Source: Candidatus Hydrogenedentota bacterium (GTDB lineage Bacteria; Hydrogenedentota; Hydrogenedentia; Hydrogenedentales; SLHB01). From it: a stretch of 7,405 nt of DNA. The DNA lies in NCBI GenBank assembly GCA_003552485.1, contig PUMX01000134.1, forward strand, positions 1 to 7,405. The letters run 5' to 3'. The notes under the pieces are model-generated. The model did not search any database. It had not been told where the DNA came from and saw only the letters and a list, made by a program, of their open reading frames with translations. Numbering within the stretch: the first letter of the stretch is position 1; each line of letters begins with the position of its first letter. Made by a program: the position numbers and the translations under genes. Positions 1 to 6,523 of this stretch are shown here, in pieces.

Positions 1-240
1 ATTCGCCTCACGCCGGAGGAACGCAGTTCCGCCGTGCGCGCGGCCAAGGCCATGGGGCTCAACATCGCTGGCGTGGACATCCTGCGCTCGAACCACGGGC
101 CGGTCGTCATAGAAGTCAATTCCACGCCCGGCCTCGAAGGAATTGAAACCACAACCAACGTGGACGTAGCTGGAGCAATCATACACTTTCTCGAAAAACA
201 CGCGAAGCCGGGTAAGAACCGTGACCGCATCAAGTCGTGA
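1..240 (+). CDS. rimK: RimK-type ATP-grasp L-glutamate ligase, C-terminal fragment
   Basis: RimK uses ATP to add L-glutamate residues to a C-terminal carboxylate, classically that of ribosomal protein S6, in the cytoplasm. The window opens inside the gene: frame 1 reads without interruption from base 1 to the TGA at 238-240 and gives 79 residues, about a quarter of the usual ~300. The visible part closely resembles the end of E. coli RimK as I recall it. It has an LTPEER segment, a GVDILR strand, then a [14 protein letters not shown] block. In that block the Glu and Asn of EVN are the family's Mg-ATP-binding residues of the ATP-grasp fold. A DVAG helix and a short basic tail close the protein. 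Its last 20 bases overlap the start of the hydrolase gene, so the two are probably translated together. The true start and ATP-binding N-terminus lie outside the window. Assignment to the RimK family is firm; the target protein cannot be told from this fragment. Confidence 0.93.
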   Translation: MRLTPEERSSAVRAAKAMGLNIAGVDILRSNHGPVVIEVNSTPGLEGIETTTNVDVAGAIIHFLEKHAKPGKNRDRIKS

Positions 241-1207
241 GGCCAGCCGTGATATAACCATCGGGAACGCCACGGTAGCGCCGGGACAAAGCCAGCTCGT
301 CGAGCTGCCCTTCGGCCGCTTGCCCACCCAGACCATCCTCAACGTGCCCGTCATCGTCATCAACGGGCGGCGCGATGGGCCTCGCCTTTGGTTGAGCGCG
401 GCTATTCACGGTGACGAACTGAACGGCGTCGAGATCATCCGGCGGGTCGCGGAACGAGTCGATGCGGCAAAGCTGCGCGGCGCAATTCTCGCCACGCCTA
501 TCGTCAACGTGCTCGGCTTTCTCCAACAGGATCGCTACCTCCCGGATCGCCGCGACCTGAATCGGTCTTTCCCGGGATCGCCCCGTGGCGCGCTCGCCAG
601 CCAATTGGCCGACTTGTTCATGCGCGAGGTCGTAGCCCGGTGTTCATACGGCATCGACTTGCACACGGGCTCCCATCACCGCACGAACCTGCCCCAGATC
701 CGCGCCAATCTCGACGATCCCGAGACCGAGCGTTGCGCCCGCGCCTTCGGCGCGCCGGCTATCGTCCATAGCGCAACCCGTGACGGGTCTCTGCGTGAAG
801 CCGCCACAGAGCGGGGCAACACCGTGCTGCTGTATGAAGCAGGCGAAGCGCTGCGGTTTAACGAAGAATCCATCCGCACGGGCGTCGTGGGCGTATTGCG
901 CGTACTTTCCGCCTTAGGCATGCGGCGCGGGCGGCCTGGGGGTAAACGCGCGCCGGCCATTGTGAGAAGGAGCCAGTGGGTGCGCGCCCGGCGCGAGGGC
1001 ATGTTGCGGCTAGCTGTGGCCCCCGGGGATCGGGTGCGTAAACGCGCCAACTTGGGCTTTGTGTCCAACGCGTTGGGGGACACACAACCCATCAAGTTGA
1101 CCGCGCCCTTCGATGGCGTCGTGCTGGGCGCCGCGCTCAATCCGCTGGTTCACCGAGGCGAAGCCGTGGTTCACCTGGGCGCGGTAGAGGAAGAATTGGG
1201 CGATTAG
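221..1207 (+). CDS. succinylglutamate desuccinylase/aspartoacylase-family zinc hydrolase
   Basis: This 328-residue protein is probably a cytoplasmic zinc metallohydrolase of the AstE/aspartoacylase (M14-like) family, which cleaves the amide bond of N-acyl amino acids. The expected motifs occur in order. HGDE gives zinc ligands H63 and E66. DLNR at 112-115 is the substrate-carboxylate motif. DLHTG supplies the third ligand, H148. LYEAGE places the likely catalytic Glu at 206. Residues ~245-320 form the family's C-terminal beta-rich domain (a VAPGD turn, TAPFDGVV, then an HRGEAVVHL strand). The GTG at 221 is the only reasonable start, because the next in-frame candidates fall inside the conserved fold. 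It overlaps rimK by 20 bases behind a weak Shine-Dalgarno sequence, which suggests translational coupling. Pairing of RimK with this hydrolase family is known from other bacteria. The substrate is unproven: the arginine-catabolic neighbours of true AstE are not seen here, so I give no gene symbol. Confidence 0.9.
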   Translation: MTASSREASRDITIGNATVAPGQSQLVELPFGRLPTQTILNVPVIVINGRRDGPRLWLSAAIHGDELNGVEIIRRVAERVDAAKLRGAILATPIVNVLGFLQQDRYLPDRRDLNRSFPGSPRGALASQLADLFMREVVARCSYGIDLHTGSHHRTNLPQIRANLDDPETERCARAFGAPAIVHSATRDGSLREAATERGNTVLLYEAGEALRFNEESIRTGVVGVLRVLSALGMRRGRPGGKRAPAIVRRSQWVRARREGMLRLAVAPGDRVRKRANLGFVSNALGDTQPIKLTAPFDGVVLGAALNPLVHRGEAVVHLGAVEEELGD

Positions 1208-1270
1208 ATGCGTTAAGCTACAAGGAGTATATTGTCCTATAAGTGATTGGCCTGGCTTGCTGCACGATAC

Positions 1271-1275
1271 GGAGG
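1271..1275 (+). promoter_or_regulatory. Shine-Dalgarno GGAGG for the TPR-membrane protein
   Basis: GGAGG lies 10 bases before the ATG at 1286. It decides the start: a TTG at 1247 in the same frame would add 13 residues but has no comparable site at the right distance. Confidence 0.6.
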
Positions 1276-1285
1276 ATGCCGCCCT

Positions 1286-2146
1286 ATGGACAGCAACGAC
1301 AGTCGGCGCGCGTTCAAGCAAGCGGAAGAGCTCTTTGCTTCCGGCCAATACGGCGACGCCCTAGAACTCCTCACCAACCTGGACCGTCAGTATCCCAACA
1401 CGAAGAACCTCTTGTATCCCAAAGCCCTGTGCCTGGAAAAGTTGGGCCGTCACAGCGACGCCCACGACATAGCCAGGCGCCTGTCCACGGAATTCGAAGA
1501 TCCGCGGGCGAAGGCCCTCTTGACGCGCCTGGCCCTCGCCGGTCCCGCCGACGTAGACCTCATGAGCGTATGGGATGACGTGCATCAGCCGAGCATGTCG
1601 CCGTCTTCCGCGCCGCCGACCCCGCCACACACCAGCTTGCTGGACTACGAGGACTGGCCCGTATGGCTTCCCGTGAGCGCCGCCGTCGCCTTCGTTGCAG
1701 CGCTCATTTTCTTCGCGGGTTGGCTCCAGTCCACCGTGATCCCCGCGGACGAGTCCTCGAATGTAATTGAAGACGCGGTGCGCATCGCCACATTCCAGTT
1801 CGATGAGATCACCCCGGCCGTGTTGCTGCTGGCCGGAATCTACCTGGTGCTGGACTATGGCCTTCTGTGCGTGTCGTTGTTCCTTGCGCTCATGCTCACG
1901 GGTTTTCTACCCCAGGGCGATATCGTCGAGCAGATCACCAATATTTGCGTGAGCGTGCTCGTCGCGTTCGCGCTCGCGATGATTCCGGTCATTGGCGTGT
2001 TTGCGGCCATTGTGTTCCTTCTGTACCGCTACGAGACCGAAGGCTGTTTCGGCGGTATCCTCATGCTCATCTTGTTCAATATCTTCCACCTGATCCTAGT
2101 CGCCGCGCTGCTCGCGGTGCTCGCCGCTGCATACAGCATCTTCTGA
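1286..2146 (+). CDS. TPR-like N-terminus with multi-pass membrane C-terminus, unknown function
   Basis: I do not recognise this 286-residue protein. Residues ~8-80 look like two TPR-type helical hairpins: an A-x-x-L-F-x-x-G-x-Y-x-x-A-L-x-L-L pattern, then a second pair containing YPKALCLEKLGR. This suggests a protein-protein interaction domain. A flexible Ser/Pro-rich stretch follows (~100-118). The C-terminal half is strongly hydrophobic, with a membrane segment at ~127-147, one or two helices at ~178-208, and further helices at ~216-248 and ~253-285, so about five passes. There is no signal peptide, and the TPR part precedes the first helix, so it is probably cytosolic with the protein in the inner membrane. 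The ATG at 1286 is preferred because GGAGG precedes it. It sits 78 bases after the hydrolase gene on the same strand, with no clear terminator between. No catalytic motif is visible, so a scaffold or membrane-tethering role is only a guess. Confidence 0.8.
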   Translation: MDSNDSRRAFKQAEELFASGQYGDALELLTNLDRQYPNTKNLLYPKALCLEKLGRHSDAHDIARRLSTEFEDPRAKALLTRLALAGPADVDLMSVWDDVHQPSMSPSSAPPTPPHTSLLDYEDWPVWLPVSAAVAFVAALIFFAGWLQSTVIPADESSNVIEDAVRIATFQFDEITPAVLLLAGIYLVLDYGLLCVSLFLALMLTGFLPQGDIVEQITNICVSVLVAFALAMIPVIGVFAAIVFLLYRYETEGCFGGILMLILFNIFHLILVAALLAVLAAAYSIF

Positions 2147-2187
2147 GAAAGACTCGGCGGAGATTCATGAATTCGCGGCGCGAACAG

Positions 2188-2196
2188 TGCTATACT
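2188..2196 (+). promoter_or_regulatory. candidate extended -10 promoter upstream of the PfkB kinase
   Basis: The bases TGCTATACT match an extended -10 element (TGn followed by TATAAT with one mismatch), about 70 bases before the kinase start. The -35 region is poor: TGAATT lies 17 bases upstream. A perfect 5-bp inverted repeat, TTCGC-GGC-GCGAA at 2172-2184, sits just upstream of the -10 and could be an operator. The call rests on sequence pattern alone. Confidence 0.4.
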
Positions 2197-2268
2197 CCAC
2201 GCCGTGTTCGTGAGTCTTGGCCGCTATGGCACGGAGGAAGGTAGACTCTAGAAAGGATAAGCATCCTT

Positions 2269-3204
2269 ATGGCGCTGGATCTCATAACTATAGGCGTGGT
2301 GTGCGCGGATGTCATGGTCAAACCCGTCGATACGTTTCCCGAACGGGGCACGTTGGCGGTGGTGCCCAGTCTCGAGATTCACTTGGGCGGCCTTGCCGGG
2401 GTAACCGCATCCATATTCAGCCGCCTCGGCGGATCGGCGGGCTTCGTCGGCAAGGTAGGAACGGATGGTTTCGGCGATTACATCAAGGGCGCGCTCGCCG
2501 GTAATGGCGTCAACATCGACGCGCTCCAAGTAGACTCAAACGAGAATACGTCGGCGACCGTTGTGCTCGTCAACAGCGAAGGGGAAAGGACCTTTCTGCA
2601 CCAGGTCGGCGCCAACGCGTCGGTTTCGGAAGCCGACATCGATATGGATTACGTCAAGCAGGCGAAGGTCTTTCACTGGGGCGGCCCCGCTATCACCCCG
2701 GGCCTTGAGGGCGCGCCCATGGGCCGGATTATGGAACGGGTGCGGGCGGCCGGCGTCAAGACTTCGATGGACACTTGCTTTGACAGCAAAGGCGTATGGC
2801 GCGCGCACATCGAACCCGCGCTGCCCCACCTGGACATCATCATGTCCAGTTACGAGGAAGCGCGGCATTACACCAGCAAGGAGACCGATGCGGACATTGC
2901 GGATTTCTACCTGTCCTTCGGCGCGGAAGTCGCGATGATCAAGCGCGGCCATGAAGGGATGTACGTGAAAACCAGCGGCGGCGACGTGTTTGACCTGCCC
3001 GCGCATAACGTTGACGTTGTGGATACAACCGGGGCGGGCGATGCTGCGTGCGGCGGTTTCCTCTATGGTTATGTCAACGGATGGGACCACGAAAAGAGCG
3101 CCCGTCTCGCCAACGCGGTGGGCGGCATGACCGTTCAAAGAATGGGAGGCGCTGAAGCCGTCAACACGCTGGATGAAGTTGTGGAGCTCATGCAAGGGAG
3201 GTAG
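2269..3204 (+). CDS. PfkB/ribokinase-family carbohydrate kinase
   Basis: A complete 311-residue cytoplasmic kinase of the PfkB (ribokinase-like) family, which transfers the ATP gamma-phosphate to a sugar or sugar-like alcohol. The N-terminal signature spans ~39-84, with a GG pair at 40-41, then SRLGG and VGKVGTDGFGD. The C-terminal signature DTTGAGD is at 252-258; D258 is the expected catalytic base and the Gly-rich turn forms the anion hole. ~311 residues is normal for the family. The start is the ATG at 2269, with AAAGGA 11 bases upstream. Within the GGxxxNxA motif the usual substrate-contacting Asn is replaced by Val45, so the substrate may differ from ribose or KDG. It lacks the ISPEAPVP-like segment of the heptose-phosphate kinase HldE, so a role in LPS heptose synthesis is not supported. 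The next gene starts 5 bases after its stop, implying a shared transcript. The substrate is unknown. Confidence 0.95.
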   Translation: MALDLITIGVVCADVMVKPVDTFPERGTLAVVPSLEIHLGGLAGVTASIFSRLGGSAGFVGKVGTDGFGDYIKGALAGNGVNIDALQVDSNENTSATVVLVNSEGERTFLHQVGANASVSEADIDMDYVKQAKVFHWGGPAITPGLEGAPMGRIMERVRAAGVKTSMDTCFDSKGVWRAHIEPALPHLDIIMSSYEEARHYTSKETDADIADFYLSFGAEVAMIKRGHEGMYVKTSGGDVFDLPAHNVDVVDTTGAGDAACGGFLYGYVNGWDHEKSARLANAVGGMTVQRMGGAEAVNTLDEVVELMQGR

Positions 3205-3209
3205 GACTC

Positions 3210-3533
3210 ATGCGCATCGCCGGTTTGGCGCTATTGCTTATCGGAACGCTCGCGCTTGCCCAAGACGGCGGCGTTGTTGTGCAGGATCTCGCCCCGCCGG
3301 GCGCTTCCGATGAAGAACAACGGGAACTTGATGAAAGAACGCAGCGTGAACGTGAACAGCGGGAGCGCGAGCGTCAAGAAGCCCAACGCGCGGAAGAAGA
3401 ACGCGAGCGTGACGCCGCCGCGGAAGAGGCCGAACCCGAGCGTACGCGCGAAACCGAAGAGGCGGAGGATCGTCCGCGTCCTCGGCGCCGGGGCCGCGTT
3501 CCCTCGTTCTGGTTTCTGCTGCCGCCCGAATAG
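3210..3533 (+). CDS. small exported protein with Arg/Glu/Gln-rich charged helix, unknown function
   Basis: A 107-residue protein I cannot assign to a family. It begins with a short, classical signal peptide: a basic residue, then a hydrophobic core to about residue 16, and an ALA-Q cleavage site near 17/18. No Cys follows, so it is not a lipoprotein. Residues ~34-88 are almost all Glu, Arg, Gln, Asp and Ala, arranged like a single charged alpha-helix or coiled coil. A basic RPRPRRRGR stretch and a short aromatic end (FWFLLPPE) close it. A GGGAGG Shine-Dalgarno at 3196-3201 sits 8 bases before the ATG and overlaps the end of the kinase gene, whose stop is 5 bases upstream. This supports real, coupled translation. 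Low-complexity charged sequence can arise as a reading-frame artefact, but the signal peptide and strong ribosome site argue against that. A periplasmic spacer or binding role near the LptD homologue is speculative. Confidence 0.72.
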   Translation: MRIAGLALLLIGTLALAQDGGVVVQDLAPPGASDEEQRELDERTQREREQRERERQEAQRAEEERERDAAAEEAEPERTRETEEAEDRPRPRRRGRVPSFWFLLPPE

Positions 3534-3658
3534 CGGCGCGTTCGTCCAGAAATCATTCGTCTTTGCGTATTGTCGCGGGCCACGAAAACCAATCGGCGGC
3601 GCGGTAAACGCTTGCTAATGGGGAAAGCGCTCGGGGCGACGCTTTGAAGATGGCGCTT

Positions 3659-3664
3659 AAGGAG
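3659..3664 (+). promoter_or_regulatory. Shine-Dalgarno AAGGAG deciding the lptD start
   Basis: AAGGAG, preceded by TTA, lies 6 bases before a TTG at 3671. It is the only strong ribosome site in the area. The upstream in-frame TTG at 3644 and ATG at 3650 have none, so it favours initiation at 3671, which also yields a cleaner signal peptide. Confidence 0.6.
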
Positions 3665-3670
3665 TTACGA

Positions 3671-6292
3671 TTGCGGTCTCGGTTTATCCTCTTCTTTAGC
3701 ACGTTTGCAATAGCGTTGTTCGCTGCGCCGGCGGACGCGGCCGAAAACACGTCTGTCGACCATGCGTCGTCATGCAGCACGTGCGCAGAGGCGAGCGCCA
3801 CGCCTGCAAATACCACGTCGCCGCCGTTACTTGCCCGCACACGCTCAGGCGAAGGATTGCCCTCGCTATCCCCGCGCCCCCCCGAGCCGCCGAGAGAACC
3901 ACGTCGGCTTGACCCGGCGGAGCGGGATCCCACGGAACCGCCGGACTGGCCACTCGATCTGACTGACGATGAGATTCCATTGGACCGGCGCCGGCCAAGT
4001 CCTTATGACGCGCTTGGCCCGCGTCCTCCTACAATTAGTGATCTACTGCGCGGCGAGCCAGCGGCGGTCGGTCCTTGGCGAGAAGGCTTTCGCATGCCGG
4101 ACCTCAGCAAACCGATTGACAGGCTGGACGCCGCCCATCTGGATATCCGGCTCGAGCCCCTGGAGTTCGAGGCCGAAGGCGATGTGCAGTTTGAACTCGA
4201 CGATAGCGTATTCAGCGCAGACACGCTTTACTACAGTGACTTGGCCGGAGAGTGGCGCGCGCAAAGGAATGTTTCCTTTCTACAAGACCGATTCGAATTA
4301 TGGGCCGAGGACTTCGAATACACGCTGCCCGCGGAAACGCCGGATGATGTCGAAGACGAAGCGCCGGACCGCCTGCAACGCGGCCGTCTCACACTCTCGG
4401 ATGTGCATATCTACGAACCCGGCCGTGAATTGCACGCGGAACAGCTCACTTACGACCTCGACCAGCAAACCGGCGAAGCGGAAGAGGTGCGCGGACGCGC
4501 GGAAGTCTTCTATTTCGGCGCATCGAAGTTTCGCGTGCTCGGCCCGGCCGAAGCGGAGGGCGAAGACCTTTGGATCACGACCTGTAACCAAGATCCGCCG
4601 CATTACCGAATCCGCCTCAGCGAGGTCACGCTGCAAGAAGACGAACACATCGAGGGCACAGGTGGACGGCTGGAGGTGCTGGGAATAAGTCCTCCGATCG
4701 TCTGGCCGCGTTGGCGTCACCACTACGGGGAAGCGGCGCACCTGAATATTGACTTCAGCAGCGGCCGCGCGGCAACCATCGGTTACTACGCCAATATCGC
4801 CCAACGCTACCCCGTCGCGCCGAACATCGATTTGGGCTATCGCCTCTTCCCCACCGCCAAGGAAGGCGTTGGCTTCGGCGTCGAAGGCGAATACGACTTT
4901 ATGGACACGCCCACGCCGCTCCTCCAACGAAGCGAGGGCGAGTTCCACAGCCTATACACCACCCAAGACCGTTGGTACTACGACGCGACACACCGGCAGG
5001 AGATAGGCGAAGATACGGTGTTGCTGCTTCACTCCGAGCAATGGTCGGACCGGGACTTCTTCAAGGACTTTTTCTACGAGGAATTTCGGAATCGCAGCGA
5101 GCCGCGCACCTACGCCAACATCACGCACACCCACCCCGACTTCATCGCCACGGCCACATTACGCCGCGCGCCCCACGGGTTCATTGCGGAAACCCAACGG
5201 ATGCCCGAAGGCACATTTCATCTTTTGGAACGGCGATTGAACGAAATCGCTTATGTGACTTATGACGTGATAGTCGGTTACAACGAACGCCGGCCCGCGC
5301 GCGACGATGCCTTCCGGCTTGTCAACGTGGGGCGCTTGACCGGCGATTTCGACGTGCATAAGGCGTTCAAACTTACTCCGTTTATCGAACTCGAGGCCGC
5401 CTATTACTCGAAGGAGTTTCGAGGCGATCGGGACGCCGCCCGCTTTTCCGCGCTGATGGGCGCCACGGCCCAGAGCCGCTTTCAACGCGCTTTCCCCGGA
5501 GCGCTGGGTTTCTCTCAGTTTCGTCACATCGTGCAGCCTTCGCTGACCTACTCGTACCGGCCCCGCCCCACGGTAAGCGTGGACCGCGCTCCCCGCTTCG
5601 ATTTCTACGACAACGTGTACGGCCGCAGCCGTATCGAGGGCAAGCTCGATAACGTCGTGCTGGGGCAAGACGCGGAAACCGGCGAGATCTGGCAGGTAGG
5701 GCGGCTTTCGCTCTTTCATGGGGACGACATCTGGAACGAATTGCGGCGCTCGACGGACTATGAAGCCGAGTTGGACATACGCCCCCGGCCTTGGTGGGGA
5801 ATGCTGACCGCCATCGAATACCATAGCATTAGCGACGAAATGGACCTTGACGAACCCTTTATCCCACAACGCACGTTCCTCGAACTCTACGAGACCATCG
5901 TGGGCCAGCCCTTCGACCGGGAGCAGGCGTTCCGTTTCAACGCCCAGTATGGAAGCTATCGCCGCTGGATGAGTTATCTCTACTACGATGACCGGCCGCT
6001 CGGCGGGGATTTTTACGCCCGCGCCGGCGTGGCGTACACCAAGACGCAGAACCGAGTGTTCAACCGGGAAATCCTCTACGGACTCGGCCACAAACTCGGC
6101 GATAAATGGACCTTCGACTTCGAACACCGGTACGATTTTGAACGTAACACGCTAACGCGCCAGGAATACGCGTTGCGCCGCGATTTCCATTGTTGGGAGG
6201 TTGGCGTTAACTTCCGGGACCGCGAAAGGGGTTGGGATGTGCGGCTGGAAGTAAATCTCGTCGATTTTCCGGGAACTCGATTCACTTTCTAA
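3671..6292 (+). CDS. lptD: LptD/OstA-like LPS-assembly outer-membrane protein
   Basis: LptD is the outer-membrane beta-barrel that, with LptE, inserts lipopolysaccharide into the outer leaflet. From the TTG at 3671 (AAGGAG 6 bases upstream) the protein has 873 residues against 784 in E. coli; ATG 3650 or TTG 3644 are alternative starts. In order: a signal peptide to about residue 23 (PADA-A); a CSTC pair at C35/C38; a Pro/Arg-rich spacer (~50-150); an OstA/LptA-like jelly-roll (~155-300) with FEAEGDVQFE and repeated beta-strands; an ITTC segment (C305) leading into SEV, matching the region of E. coli C173; then the barrel. The barrel holds FRHIVQPSLTYSYRP and APRFDFYDNVYG, both LptD-like, and HCWEV (C841), matching the region of C724/C725. 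It ends in Phe (RFTF), the usual outer-membrane insertion signal. These four are its only cysteines. No surA, pdxA or lptE lies beside it. The family call is firm; LPS-export function is inferred. Confidence 0.9.
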   Translation: MRSRFILFFSTFAIALFAAPADAAENTSVDHASSCSTCAEASATPANTTSPPLLARTRSGEGLPSLSPRPPEPPREPRRLDPAERDPTEPPDWPLDLTDDEIPLDRRRPSPYDALGPRPPTISDLLRGEPAAVGPWREGFRMPDLSKPIDRLDAAHLDIRLEPLEFEAEGDVQFELDDSVFSADTLYYSDLAGEWRAQRNVSFLQDRFELWAEDFEYTLPAETPDDVEDEAPDRLQRGRLTLSDVHIYEPGRELHAEQLTYDLDQQTGEAEEVRGRAEVFYFGASKFRVLGPAEAEGEDLWITTCNQDPPHYRIRLSEVTLQEDEHIEGTGGRLEVLGISPPIVWPRWRHHYGEAAHLNIDFSSGRAATIGYYANIAQRYPVAPNIDLGYRLFPTAKEGVGFGVEGEYDFMDTPTPLLQRSEGEFHSLYTTQDRWYYDATHRQEIGEDTVLLLHSEQWSDRDFFKDFFYEEFRNRSEPRTYANITHTHPDFIATATLRRAPHGFIAETQRMPEGTFHLLERRLNEIAYVTYDVIVGYNERRPARDDAFRLVNVGRLTGDFDVHKAFKLTPFIELEAAYYSKEFRGDRDAARFSALMGATAQSRFQRAFPGALGFSQFRHIVQPSLTYSYRPRPTVSVDRAPRFDFYDNVYGRSRIEGKLDNVVLGQDAETGEIWQVGRLSLFHGDDIWNELRRSTDYEAELDIRPRPWWGMLTAIEYHSISDEMDLDEPFIPQRTFLELYETIVGQPFDREQAFRFNAQYGSYRRWMSYLYYDDRPLGGDFYARAGVAYTKTQNRVFNREILYGLGHKLGDKWTFDFEHRYDFERNTLTRQEYALRRDFHCWEVGVNFRDRERGWDVRLEVNLVDFPGTRFTF

Positions 6293-6523
6293 ACTCGTAC
6301 AACGGCCGCCGCGTGAACGGCACGCCCGCAGTCAGCCGCATATCAACGGTTTCCGCTGTGTGGCTAACCATCTCTACGCATGGCATCAGGGCGCCGCTCG
6401 GGTGAGCGGGCATGCGTTCGGTTGTCTGCGCACTGTGTGCGGCGCGAGCACATCATTCAATCGTCTGCGGCGCGATTTCTCGCAGCTACATGGAAAGCGA
6501 CGAACGGAAGGAGAAACGTCACC

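Noticed and set aside
1213..1243. Possible promoter TTAAGC / TATAAG before the TPR-membrane gene
   Set aside because: The -35 match is poor, the spacer is 19 bases and there is no extended -10, so it is too weak to annotate.
1222..1246. AAGGAG followed by a TTG at 1232, which would encode a four-residue leader peptide
   Set aside because: The spacing to TTG is only 4 bases and the peptide ends at once. It may be chance or a remnant signal; there is no attenuator hairpin nearby.
2536..3195. 219-codon - strand frame inside the PfkB kinase gene
   Set aside because: The + strand carries both kinase signatures. The antisense frame has no family features and no ribosome site that I can see.
2269..3204. 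Heptose-7-phosphate kinase (HldE/RfaE) identity for the PfkB kinase, prompted by the nearby LPS gene
   Set aside because: The HldE N-terminal segment (ISPEAPVP-like) and the fused nucleotidyltransferase domain are absent.
3256..3618. Overlapping + strand frame giving a basic, Lys/Arg-rich 120-residue protein
   Set aside because: It is a shifted reading of the charged-helix gene. That frame has a strong Shine-Dalgarno and a signal peptide; this one has neither.
5159..6127. 322-codon open frame on the - strand inside lptD
   Set aside because: It is antisense to a barrel with clear LptD motifs and shows no recognisable domain. Long open antisense frames are common opposite GC-rich genes.
6311..6325. 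Rho-independent terminator just after lptD
   Set aside because: The stem is only 5 bp and no T-run follows it.
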